DNA of 64,000 nt, from contig CAJTZN010000016.1 in the NCBI GenBank assembly GCA_910584065.1, positions 1 through 64,000 of the forward strand, read 5' to 3'. The stretch comes from an uncultured Eubacterium sp. (GTDB lineage Bacteria > Bacillota > Clostridia > Lachnospirales > Lachnospiraceae). The position numbers were made by a program, and so were the translations under genes. The notes under the pieces are model-generated. The model did not search any database. It saw only the letters and a program-made list of their open reading frames with translations, and was not told the DNA's origin. Of the stretch, positions 51,665-59,345 are shown piece after piece (position 1 is the stretch's first letter; the number at the start of each line of letters is the position of its first letter).

Positions 51665-52335
51665 ATGCAAATGAAAGAAGAAATAAAGCACGCATTGTTT
51701 GCGGCAGATGCGGAGGCGCAGTATGACGAAAAGGTCAAGCGTCTGCTCGGAAACAAGATTATTTTGGCACATATTTTAGTGAAAACCGTGGATGAATTTC
51801 AGGGAATGGATCCGAAAGATGTTGTACGGTATATAGAAGGCGAACCGTTTATCAGTGTTGTTCCGGTGGAGCCGGGATTGACAAACGCGTCGGTCAAAAA
51901 AACTACGGATGGCGGGGGGCCTGCAGGCAGCAGGAAGTCGGGCCAGCGGATTATGGGTATGAATACGGAATATTCAGAAATCGGGGAGGGATATGTCCGG
52001 TTTGACATTATTTTTTATGTGCGTATGAAAGACGGCATTTCGCAGATGATCGTAAACCTGGAGGCGCAGAAGGATGCCCCTTCCGGTTACCGTTTAATGA
52101 CCAAATAGGAGAGGATGTGAGTGAGATGTGCAACTTAGGACAGGGGGTTTTCGAAGCAGGAGAGGCCAGGGGAATCGCGCAGGGTGAAGCCAGGGGAGAG
52201 GCCAGGGGAGAGGCGCGGATTATTTTAAGTATGTACAAAAGTGGTTTTGCATTGGATCAGATTGCGGGTATAACAGAAAAAACGGTAGAAGAAATCAAAA
52301 CGATCATTGAAAATGCAGAATTTATACTGGTATGA
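51665..52335 (+). pseudogene. Rpn-type PD-(D/E)XK nuclease with internal deletion
   Basis: The first part (51665-52108) begins M-Q-M-K-E-E-I-K-H-A-L-F and includes V-R-F-D-I-I-F-Y-V and I-V-N-L-E-A-Q-K-D, the nuclease core (D...ExQ) of Rpn/PDDEXK transposase-like proteins. It stops at K-*. After a frame change, 52117-52335 supplies the typical C-terminus: Q-G-V-F-E-A-G-E-A-R-G-I-A-Q-G-E-A-R-G with three tandem GEAR units. About half of a normal protein is missing between them. It is a clear relic, with its own ribosome site still present. Confidence 0.8.
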
Positions 52336-52389
52336 TTTCTGATGCTGGGGGGATTGTAAGGGAAAATAGGAAATGGAGGGTGCGTTGAC

Positions 52390-53058
52390 TTGATCATCGA
52401 AAATAATATTATAAAGCATTATTTGAGAAATGTATATTTCATTACGGGTACGGCCTATGCGGGGAAATCGACAACGGTGAAAATGCTGGCCGATCGATAT
52501 GGAATGCTTTTTTGCGGAGAAAATTATCATATCGCAGTATCTGATGCTGTCGCGACCCCCGATGTACAGCCCGATCTTTGCTATCGGAAAAATCTTACCG
52601 ACTGGAAAGATTTTGTCACCCGGTCGCCGGAGGAGTATGAGCGCTGGATCTATAACTCGGGCAGGGAAGGCACAGGGTTTGAAGTTGCCGAACTTATTTC
52701 GCTGGCAGGAGACAAGAAGGTGATCGTGGATACGAATATTCCTGTTGATGTATTGAAGGAGATTTCTGAATATGATCATGTGGCGGTTATGCTCTCGCCG
52801 CAGTCTATGAGTGTAGAGCGTTTTTTCGACCGAAGCGACCCTGAAAAGCAATTTATCCTCAGCGTTATTGATCGCTGCGATGATCCCCAAGCAGTTATGG
52901 ATAATTATAAACGAGGGCTTGCGCTTATTAACAGCCAAAAGCATTATGATGAATTGGCCAACAGTGGTTTTTTCACGGTTGTGCGTGAAGAGAATGGGAT
53001 GGATACGAGAGAAGAGGTATGCGATAAAATTGCGAAGCATTTTGGGTTGTCAAAATAA
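52390..53058 (+). CDS. P-loop nucleotide kinase-like protein
   Basis: This 222-residue protein starts at TTG 52390, nine bases after GGAGGG. The Walker A is T-G-T-A-Y-A-G-K-S-T-T near residue 20; K-V-I-V-D-T-N-I serves as the second strand with an acidic residue. The layout is that of small AAA/adenylate-kinase-like P-loop proteins common in Lachnospiraceae with unknown substrates. The last codons TTG TCA AAA TAA lie inside sequence copied from the XRE gene (from 53049), so the stop codon is borrowed. The natural C-terminus may have been longer. Confidence 0.75.
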   Translation: MIIENNIIKHYLRNVYFITGTAYAGKSTTVKMLADRYGMLFCGENYHIAVSDAVATPDVQPDLCYRKNLTDWKDFVTRSPEEYERWIYNSGREGTGFEVAELISLAGDKKVIVDTNIPVDVLKEISEYDHVAVMLSPQSMSVERFFDRSDPEKQFILSVIDRCDDPQAVMDNYKRGLALINSQKHYDELANSGFFTVVREENGMDTREEVCDKIAKHFGLSK

Positions 53059-53131
53059 TCCCCGAGTTTGATGAGCATTTCGGGGGGAGATGGAAATAAT
53101 GTCGTTTTCATACTGGGGATAGGTGTTTGGA
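53049..53131 (-). pseudogene. Internal fragment of the XRE regulator gene
   Basis: This matches 38481-38563 (GTCAAAATAATCCCCGAG...GAGATGGAAATAA...TTTTCATACTGGG) with an extra G and a missing T, so its frame is broken. It covers only the recognition helix and following part. It joins the 3' end of the P-loop gene on one side and an Rpn-type fragment on the other. Confidence 0.85.
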
Positions 53132-53288
53132 CTATATCAGGAGTGAGAAATATGAAGCAGCAAAGGAAACAGCGGTTCAGATGCTGAAGATGGGTAAATT
53201 GTCAAATGAAGAAATTGTTCAGTGTGTTCCAGCTTTAACTCTTGATAATGTGGAGAAAATTCAGAGGGAATTGTTACAGAGTGTGTGA
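53127..53288 (+). pseudogene. C-terminal fragment of an Rpn-type protein
   Basis: The open frame reads L-D-Y-I-R-S-E-K-Y-E-A-A-K-E-T-A-V-Q-M-L, then M-G-K-L-S-N-E-E-I-V-Q-C-V, ending L-L-Q-S-V. The K-x-A-x-x-L-K-M-G-x-(L/M)-S-x-E-x-I pattern is the usual tail of Rpn/PDDEXK transposase-like proteins. It has no start codon. Nothing else is seen between here and 53386. Confidence 0.6.
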
Positions 53289-53386
53289 AAAATAGTTAGA
53301 TCGGACTCTTGGCTCATGGATTTGGGTATTGGGAAATCCAGATGTTAAACATATTGCAAATACCAATATCTAGTAAGGAAAATCTA

Positions 53387-54250
53387 TTATTCATATTTGT
53401 GGCAGTGCTGCTGTTTTGACAGTGCGTTGCTAGTGTATTGTACCGGGATTTCAATCTGCACAATGTAATCTTCGATCCGGTCAATGACATTTTCGTTAAT
53501 TCCCATTTCATAGGAAAATCCATGGGGCGTCAGATCATGTTTTTCTGCAAATGAAAATATTTCTTCATACCGCTTTGGTATTTTATCCCAGTCTCCTTTG
53601 TGGAAGGCTCTTATATATTTACCGCCGGGGGCCATATGCAGTCCGGTCTGGTATGTGAGCAGGGGAATCTCTATAAACAGTTTGGAATAATCATCAAAGC
53701 TGCCGTGAAGGAGGCTGGAAACGGGGATCATGGAGCCGTAGGAGGCATGATGCAGGCGGCCGAGATGGTATTTTTCCGTTTCAGCCGTGATAAGCTCAAC
53801 TTCGTCTTCAAAGGTAATGTCTTCGCTGACATCTACTGTGACCAGGCAGCGTTCTTTTTTCTCTATTACACTGATTTCGGAAAGATCCATTGTCAGCAGG
53901 GTAGACATATTCTGGCGGTGTGTGCAGAGGGTTGTCCGGACTGCCTGCAGATGGGTGATCTGCAGGTCAAGATCAGCTATCTTTTCGTCCAGAAGGTCTT
54001 TTAGGTTTCCGGCGGAGCGATTCTTCATGAAATCCTGTATGACTGGGATGGGAACTTCCAACTCCCGGAGCAGGAGGATGGTTTCCAGTATGGGGCTCTG
54101 GTGGTAATTATAGCAGCGGTATCCATTTTCAGGGTTGATAGAGGCGGGCCGGAACAGGCCGATCTCATCATACCACATCAGTGTTTTTTTGTTTATGCCA
54201 TGGAGTGCAGCGAACTGTCCGATGGTAAGAGATTTGTTTATTTGGCTCAT
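53387..54250 (-). CDS. MerR-family activator with GyrI-like effector domain
   Basis: I place the start at ATG 54250, nine bases after GGGAG, giving 287 residues. The N-terminal winged helix reads L-T-I-G-Q-F-A-A-L-H-G-I-N-K-K-T-L-M-W-Y-D-E-I-G-L-F-R-P, a MerR signature. A coiled-coil follows (DEKIADLDLQITHLQ), then a GyrI/BmrR-like ligand-binding domain (about 130-287). It is divergent from a MATE efflux gene, and the shared region contains a MerR-type promoter with a 19-base spacer. It should sense a toxic compound and activate the pump. Confidence 0.9.
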   Translation of the reverse strand: MSQINKSLTIGQFAALHGINKKTLMWYDEIGLFRPASINPENGYRCYNYHQSPILETILLLRELEVPIPVIQDFMKNRSAGNLKDLLDEKIADLDLQITHLQAVRTTLCTHRQNMSTLLTMDLSEISVIEKKERCLVTVDVSEDITFEDEVELITAETEKYHLGRLHHASYGSMIPVSSLLHGSFDDYSKLFIEIPLLTYQTGLHMAPGGKYIRAFHKGDWDKIPKRYEEIFSFAEKHDLTPHGFSYEMGINENVIDRIEDYIVQIEIPVQYTSNALSKQQHCHKYE

Positions 54251-54296
54251 TTTTCTGTCTCCCATTTAAAATAATAAAATATTTTCCGATTATCTA

Positions 54297-54327
54297 TTGA
54301 CCGTACTGTTACTGTACGGTCTATGAT
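54297..54327 (+). promoter_or_regulatory. MerR-type promoter of the MATE gene
   Basis: TTGACC (54297-54302), 19 bases, TATGAT (54322-54327). The perfect inverted repeat GACCGTAC (54299-54306) / GTACGGTC (54314-54321) fills the long spacer. This over-long spacing with a central palindrome is the standard MerR arrangement, in which the activator twists the DNA. Confidence 0.9.
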
Positions 54328-54371
54328 ACTGTATACAGGAAGAAAATACAAGATAATCGGAGGAAAAATTT

Positions 54372-55703
54372 ATGGAAAATTTAAATGCATACGAAAAACC
54401 TGTGACACTGAAAAACATTTTGAAATTTGCTGTGCCAACGATCGCAATGACGGTGTTTATGTCTTTTTACACAATGGTTGACGGCTTGTTTGTATCGAAT
54501 CTGATCGGTACGGATGCGCTTTCGGCAATCAATCTCACGGCGCCGATCATCCAACTTGTCACGGCGATTTCTACTATGCTTGCTACCGGAGGCAGTGCGG
54601 TTATCATGAAAAAAATGGGTGAGCAGAAAACAGATGAGGCAAGGGAAGATTTTACGTTTCTGATTTTAGTAAATGTCATTGTGGGGGCTGTCATGTGTGC
54701 GGTCGGATATTTGGCCATGGATCACATTTTTGCCGGTATGAGCCTTTCTGCTGATGTAGAAGGGTATTGTGTGGAATATTTGAGCCGTTATCTGGTATTT
54801 ACGGTGCCGATTCTTTTGATGAACAATTTTACGCTTTATATGATTGCCAGCGAAAAGGCGAGTCTTTCCCTGATCTGCTCAGTCATGGGTGGTATTTTGA
54901 ATATGGTGCTCGATTATGCGTTTATTGCCGGATTTGATATGGGGATCAGTGGCGCGGCGATAGCGACGGGGCTCGGATATTCCGTGACAGCAGTTGTTGG
55001 CCTGTTTGTTTTCAGCCGGAAAAAGAGCCTGCTGCATTTTAAGAAACCGGTATTCCGATTCAGGGTACTTGCGGGTGCGGCGGCAAACGGATGCTCTGAG
55101 ATGGCGACTGCGCTTGTTACCGGGATTATCACAATGATGTTCAACTGGACGATGCTCTATTATGTCGGGGAAGACGGGGTTGCTGCTGTTACCATCATCA
55201 TGTATGTGCTGATGTTCGCAAGTTCTCTGTATACAGGGTATTCTTATGGGGTTGCCCCTATGCTGAGTTTTTATTATGGGGAGCAGAACCATGAGAAATT
55301 AAAAAAGCTGGTTGCGTTGAGCATGAACGTGATCGCCGTAATCTCCGTGGTCACGGTAGCGGCTTCTTTTATGCTGACAAGGCCGCTGGTATCCGTATTT
55401 GCCCGGCCGGATAATCCGGTGTATGATCTGGCGGTAACGGGCAACAGGATATGTACGGTAGCATTGTTCTTTATTGGATTCAATATTTTTGCCAGCGGAA
55501 TGTTTACCGCATTATCCAACGGAATCGTTTCAGCTGTCCTTGCATTTTCCAGATCGTTTGTATTTATGCTGATTACCATGATCGTGCTTCCTCTGCTTCT
55601 CGGCGTAAATGGGATCTGGCTGGCGACGCCGGCAGCGGAACTGATGGCTCTTCTTATGTCGGTATCCATGTTCGTGAGATATAGAAAGAGGTATGGATAC
55701 TAA
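54372..55703 (+). CDS. MATE-family multidrug efflux transporter
   Basis: This 443-residue membrane protein has about twelve transmembrane helices. It begins M-E-N-L-N-A-Y-E-K-P-V-T-L-K-N-I-L-K-F-A-V-P and contains the MATE landmarks (M)VDGLFVSNLIGTDALSAINL and A-T-G-G-S-A. It would export drugs or toxic metabolites using a sodium or proton gradient. The ribosome site is CGGAGG, 10 bases before ATG 54372. Expression should depend on the divergent MerR regulator. It looks intact and is flanked by relic DNA on one side and a DGR-like target gene on the other. Confidence 0.93.
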   Translation: MENLNAYEKPVTLKNILKFAVPTIAMTVFMSFYTMVDGLFVSNLIGTDALSAINLTAPIIQLVTAISTMLATGGSAVIMKKMGEQKTDEAREDFTFLILVNVIVGAVMCAVGYLAMDHIFAGMSLSADVEGYCVEYLSRYLVFTVPILLMNNFTLYMIASEKASLSLICSVMGGILNMVLDYAFIAGFDMGISGAAIATGLGYSVTAVVGLFVFSRKKSLLHFKKPVFRFRVLAGAAANGCSEMATALVTGIITMMFNWTMLYYVGEDGVAAVTIIMYVLMFASSLYTGYSYGVAPMLSFYYGEQNHEKLKKLVALSMNVIAVISVVTVAASFMLTRPLVSVFARPDNPVYDLAVTGNRICTVALFFIGFNIFASGMFTALSNGIVSAVLAFSRSFVFMLITMIVLPLLLGVNGIWLATPAAELMALLMSVSMFVRYRKRYGY

Positions 55704-55714
55704 GGGAAAATGAT

Positions 55715-55743
55715 TTTACAGACGGAGGGTATTGAGGTATACT
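55715..55743 (+). promoter_or_regulatory. Promoter of the third DUF6273 gene
   Basis: TTTACA (55715-55720), 17 bases, TATACT (55738-55743). It leaves an untranslated leader of about 130 bases before the start at 55881. No XRE-type operator is seen here. Confidence 0.65.
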
Positions 55744-55880
55744 ATATATGAATAGCAGTTGGAGATGAAGAATTTGTGTAGGATTACTGCGGAGGATCAA
55801 GTCCTTTATGCAAAAGAAGGGTGATCTGGAAGAGTGGGAAAGGATCTGTGGATATTCTGTTTCAGGGAGAGTATTGTTAT

Positions 55881-57410
55881 ATGGAGGATAAATGGAAAAA
55901 ATGGGGACATCGGCTTGCCTTACTGATCGTGTTCGCTCTTGCGGCCGGCATACGGCCGGCGGGAAAGCCGGCAGTTTCCGCTTCGGCGGTCAAAACTGCC
56001 GGAACGGGCTATGGATTGAATAACCCGAGAACGGACAGTGACGGGATCACGACGTGGGACTGCGTATGGTTCGGTAACTACTGGCAGGAGGACACGAACG
56101 GGGATGGCAGGGCGGATCAGAAGGATGAAAAGAAGCCGATCCGGTGGCGGGTTTTATCGGTAAAGGGGGATGACGCTTTTTTGCTGGCGGATCAAAATCT
56201 GGACTGCCAAAAGTATAATGATTCCTGGACAGATGTGACATGGGAGACCTGTACGATGAGGAGCTGGCTGAACGGTTATGGGGCTGGGGCGAACAAAGAT
56301 GGGAAAGAGTACGGCGGAAATAATTTTCTCACAAATGCGTTTTCGGCCGGCGAGCGGTCAGCTATCCGGACGACAAAGGTAGTGAATGGTAATAACCCTT
56401 ATTATGGTACGGAAGGCGGCAATGATACGTCCGATCAGGTGTTTCTTCTGTCCCTGGATGAAGTGATGGATCCGGTTTATGGATTTTCGTCAGATTACAA
56501 AATATATGATGCAGGCCGAAGGGCAGAAAATACGGAATACGTTAAAGGCAGGGGAGCTTATACGAGTTCATCGAAAGAGTACGCGGGAAACGGATGGTGG
56601 TGGCTGCGGTCGCCGGGCGATGGTAGTGACGATGTCGCCAGCGTGTACTTCAATGGTTTCGTGTCCCGGGATGGCAATTATGACTACGGGAGCCATGTTG
56701 CCGTTCGTCCTGCCCTGCATTTGAATCTCGGGGCATCGTCAGATGCCGCATTTATCTCTGGCTGGTCATACGCAGGGACTGTGATTTCGAAAAAGGGGGG
56801 CAGCAGTTCGGCGGCCCCCACGCCGACACCATCGGCGCCGAAGCCTGCCGTAACGTGGGAACCGGATGCGGAAGCCACCTCGGGGCCGGGCGGGGAAGCG
56901 ACGGCGGGACAGGGTGACGACGCCACCGTGAAACCAGGTGACGAAGCTACCGTGAAACCAGGTGACGAAGCTACCGCGAAACCAGGAGACGACGCCACCG
57001 TGAAACCAGGTGACGAAGCTACCGCGAAACCGGGTGATGACGCCACCGCGGAGACGACTGTGGAGCCGGGTACAGGGCCATCGTTTGTCACGGATTGCCT
57101 GCCGCCGGTCCTTTCCCCGGATGCCGGCAGAATAGGAAAGGTGGCTGCTGTCAAACTAAAACAGAAAAGGCAGAGCGTGGCGGTTTCATGGAAAAAGGTA
57201 TCAGGAGCGGCCGGTTACCAGATCTGCTACGGCACATCGAAAAAATGGAAAAATAAGAAACAAAAGCTGACCTGGAAAAATAAGTTTATCGTGAAGAAGC
57301 TGAAAGAGAAGAAGGTTTATTATTTCCGTGTTCGCGCTTACCGGATGAATGGGGCGAAGAAAAGATATGGGGTGTGGAGTAAGACGAAGAGGATTACGAT
57401 AAAGAAATAG
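55881..57410 (+). CDS. Secreted DUF6273 protein (third, diverged family member)
   Basis: I place the start at ATG 55881 after GGGAGAG, giving 509 residues; an earlier ATG at 55821 is unsupported. The order is: signal peptide (1-35); one DUF6273 domain (about 45-310) with D-T-N-G-D-G-R-A-D and the variable segment at residues 240-279; a linker with tandem GD(D/E)AT(V/A)KP octapeptides (about 347-390); and the fibronectin-III-like tail (about 420-509). It is more diverged at the DNA level than the other two, with third-base changes in the flanks, so it has not been overwritten recently. It lies 12 kb from the RT remnant. Confidence 0.85.
   Translation: MEDKWKKWGHRLALLIVFALAAGIRPAGKPAVSASAVKTAGTGYGLNNPRTDSDGITTWDCVWFGNYWQEDTNGDGRADQKDEKKPIRWRVLSVKGDDAFLLADQNLDCQKYNDSWTDVTWETCTMRSWLNGYGAGANKDGKEYGGNNFLTNAFSAGERSAIRTTKVVNGNNPYYGTEGGNDTSDQVFLLSLDEVMDPVYGFSSDYKIYDAGRRAENTEYVKGRGAYTSSSKEYAGNGWWWLRSPGDGSDDVASVYFNGFVSRDGNYDYGSHVAVRPALHLNLGASSDAAFISGWSYAGTVISKKGGSSSAAPTPTPSAPKPAVTWEPDAEATSGPGGEATAGQGDDATVKPGDEATVKPGDEATAKPGDDATVKPGDEATAKPGDDATAETTVEPGTGPSFVTDCLPPVLSPDAGRIGKVAAVKLKQKRQSVAVSWKKVSGAAGYQICYGTSKKWKNKKQKLTWKNKFIVKKLKEKKVYYFRVRAYRMNGAKKRYGVWSKTKRITIKK
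56598..56717 (+). repeat. Variable repeat D (diverged VR)
   Basis: This aligns codon by codon with copies A-C from TGG CTG CGG to CGT CCT GCC CTG. Variable columns mostly keep the third base, but the flanks (CGTCCTGCCCTG against CGCCCCGCTTTG) show ordinary synonymous drift. It is therefore an older or inactive variable repeat. Confidence 0.7.
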
Positions 57411-57654
57411 AGAAACTTACCGATGTGGAAATGATGTTTGGTAATTGGACAGGTTTGGAAATAGGGATATATAAATAATGAAACGACAATCGGGATTTGT
57501 AGAGATGGTAAATTCAAATTTTTCGCGTTTTTGCAAGCATGTAAAAGAACTTTGACAAAGTGAAATAGTTATAGAGCTAGGATGTAAAATACCTTTGATA
57601 GACAAAAAGATCTAAATTGATTAAGTTAGAAGAAAACGGAGGTGAGTTTTTTTA

Positions 57655-57924
57655 TTGAAGTGGGGAGGTATGTGTATATATTTACTGTTATTTGCTATAA
57701 CAATGTATTTTGTAATTAGAATTGAAAAATACAAAAAGAAATATGATATTCAAACTTATAAAGAAATAATCGCCTTTACTGAAGGTAAAAGTTTGAATGA
57801 AATAGATAAAACAAAAGAAGAAGCAAAAAGACCATATCAAAAGGGATTACTTGCGTCAGGTTCTGCATTTTTGATTGTTGTCATAGCTATAGTGATAACA
57901 GAAATCATAAAATACTTCTCATGA
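57655..57924 (+). CDS. Small membrane protein with two TM helices
   Basis: This 89-residue protein starts at TTG 57655, preceded by GGAGGTGAG. Two hydrophobic helices (about 6-22 and 66-86) flank a charged cytoplasmic or external loop rich in Lys (RIEKYKKKYDIQTYKEI). I do not recognise it. Codon use is AT-rich, unlike the SPFH operon that follows, suggesting a separate origin. The segment before it (57411-57654) shows no gene. Confidence 0.65.
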   Translation: MKWGGMCIYLLLFAITMYFVIRIEKYKKKYDIQTYKEIIAFTEGKSLNEIDKTKEEAKRPYQKGLLASGSAFLIVVIAIVITEIIKYFS

Positions 57925-58206
57925 GTTATGGACGATTAACTTCCAATTTTGCGTACAATATTTATACAGTTACTGGCAAATTGAGTTGGACACATTATTG
58001 TGAACTTTTAACTATTTCAGATAAAGATAAACGCAGTTTTAATTAGGCAGAGGTTTTTGTTGATTTCTGTTAATGACATCCCTATAAAAGGTTACAGGAT
58101 AAAAAATAAATAATCTATGAAATGGGTATGGATGATTTCCATGCCCATTTTTGCAAATAAATTCTTATATTAAGAAATAAAAAAACTGAAAAAATGAAAT
58201 TTCCTC

Positions 58207-58268
58207 TTGACATATTATCAAAATAATAGTAAGATAGAACGCAACAACATATTATCGGAATGATAATA
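58207..58268 (+). promoter_or_regulatory. SPFH-operon promoter with two palindromic operators
   Basis: TTGACA (58207-58212), 17 bases, TAAGAT (58230-58235). The spacer is almost entirely the palindrome TATTAT-CAAA-ATAATA (58213-58228). A second palindrome, TATTATC-GGAAT-GATAATA (58250-58268), lies just downstream of the start site. Both share TATTATC/GATAATA-type half sites, so one repressor could close the promoter. The Nudix/NrtR-like protein of the operon is a possible regulator. The remainder of 57925-58312 shows no gene. Confidence 0.75.
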
Positions 58269-58312
58269 ACAAATCATTAAGAACAAAAAGGCAGAAAAAG
58301 GAGGGGATTTTT

Positions 58313-59332
58313 ATGGGTATCCGATACAAGAAATTTGAACCAACGGAGTATGTGATCAAAGTGAAAAGAGGGGCGGTCGTGCAAAAAGGACTGGGGTTAT
58401 CGTTTTTTTACAACACCCTGACCACGAGCATGATCGTGGTGCCGGCGACGGCTTTTGACGCGCCGTTTGCCTTTGACGGGATCATGACCTCGGATTTTCA
58501 GGATGTCAGCGTGCAGGGTGACATTTCCTATACGATTTCAGATTACGAGAAAGCGGCGCGTATGGTCGATTTTTCCTATAAGAATACGAAAAAGGAAAAC
58601 CAGACGGCGCTGGCGGAGGCCAAGCAGAAGATGGCAAAGCGGATGATCAATCTCGCGAAAGTGTACGCCACGAAATTTATGAGTACGAGGGATGTGCGCA
58701 CGGCGATGATCTCCGGCGACGAACTGGCGGAGGCGCTGCGGGAAAACCTGAAACAGGATATGACGATGCGGGAGTTTGGTCTGGAGCTGATCTCCGTTTC
58801 CATTCTGGGGATCCTCGCGAAACCGGACACGCAGAAGGCGCTGGAGGCGGCTACGCGGGAGGAGATCCTGAGGCAGCAGGATGACGCCATTTACAAGCGG
58901 CGCAACGCGGCAATCGAGCAGGAGCGTATCGTCACGGAAAATGAATTAAATACGGAGATCAGTATCGCTGAAAAAGAGAAAGAAAAGAAGGAAAAAGAGA
59001 TGGAAACAAAGCGTCTGGTTTTGGAAAAGCAGGCAGAATTAGACGCCAGAAAACTCCGGGACGACATCCGGCTGGAAGAAGAGAAGCGGAAACTGGTGGA
59101 TCTGCAGACGGAGAACGCAAAGAAAAAATCGGATGCCAAAGCATATGATTCCGCGGTTCTTTTAAAAACATTTGCCGGCATTGACACGGAGGTGGTGAAG
59201 GCGCTGGCGGCAAGCGGGATGGACAGCAGGGCACTGATCGCCAAGGCGTTTGTGGAAATTGGCGACAAGGCGGATAAGATCGGCGTATTAAACGTATCGC
59301 CGGATCTTTTGGAGACGCTGGCGGAGAAGTAA
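58313..59332 (+). CDS. SPFH/Band-7 domain protein
   Basis: This 339-residue protein begins M-G-I-R-Y-K-K-F-E-P-T-E-Y-V-I-K-V-K-R-G. The SPFH (stomatin/prohibitin-like) domain covers about 5-180, with V-S-V-Q-G-D-I-S-Y-T-I-S-D-Y and E-F-G-L-E-L-I-S-V-S-I-L-G-I. A long charged coiled coil follows (about 185-275), then an Ala-rich tail. Such proteins form ring- or cage-like oligomers on membranes. There is no N-terminal membrane helix here, so attachment would be peripheral. It leads a three-gene operon with an NAD-kinase-like and a Nudix protein. Confidence 0.9.
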   Translation: MGIRYKKFEPTEYVIKVKRGAVVQKGLGLSFFYNTLTTSMIVVPATAFDAPFAFDGIMTSDFQDVSVQGDISYTISDYEKAARMVDFSYKNTKKENQTALAEAKQKMAKRMINLAKVYATKFMSTRDVRTAMISGDELAEALRENLKQDMTMREFGLELISVSILGILAKPDTQKALEAATREEILRQQDDAIYKRRNAAIEQERIVTENELNTEISIAEKEKEKKEKEMETKRLVLEKQAELDARKLRDDIRLEEEKRKLVDLQTENAKKKSDAKAYDSAVLLKTFAGIDTEVVKALAASGMDSRALIAKAFVEIGDKADKIGVLNVSPDLLETLAEK

Positions 59333-59345
59333 AGGAGTGGCAGCG

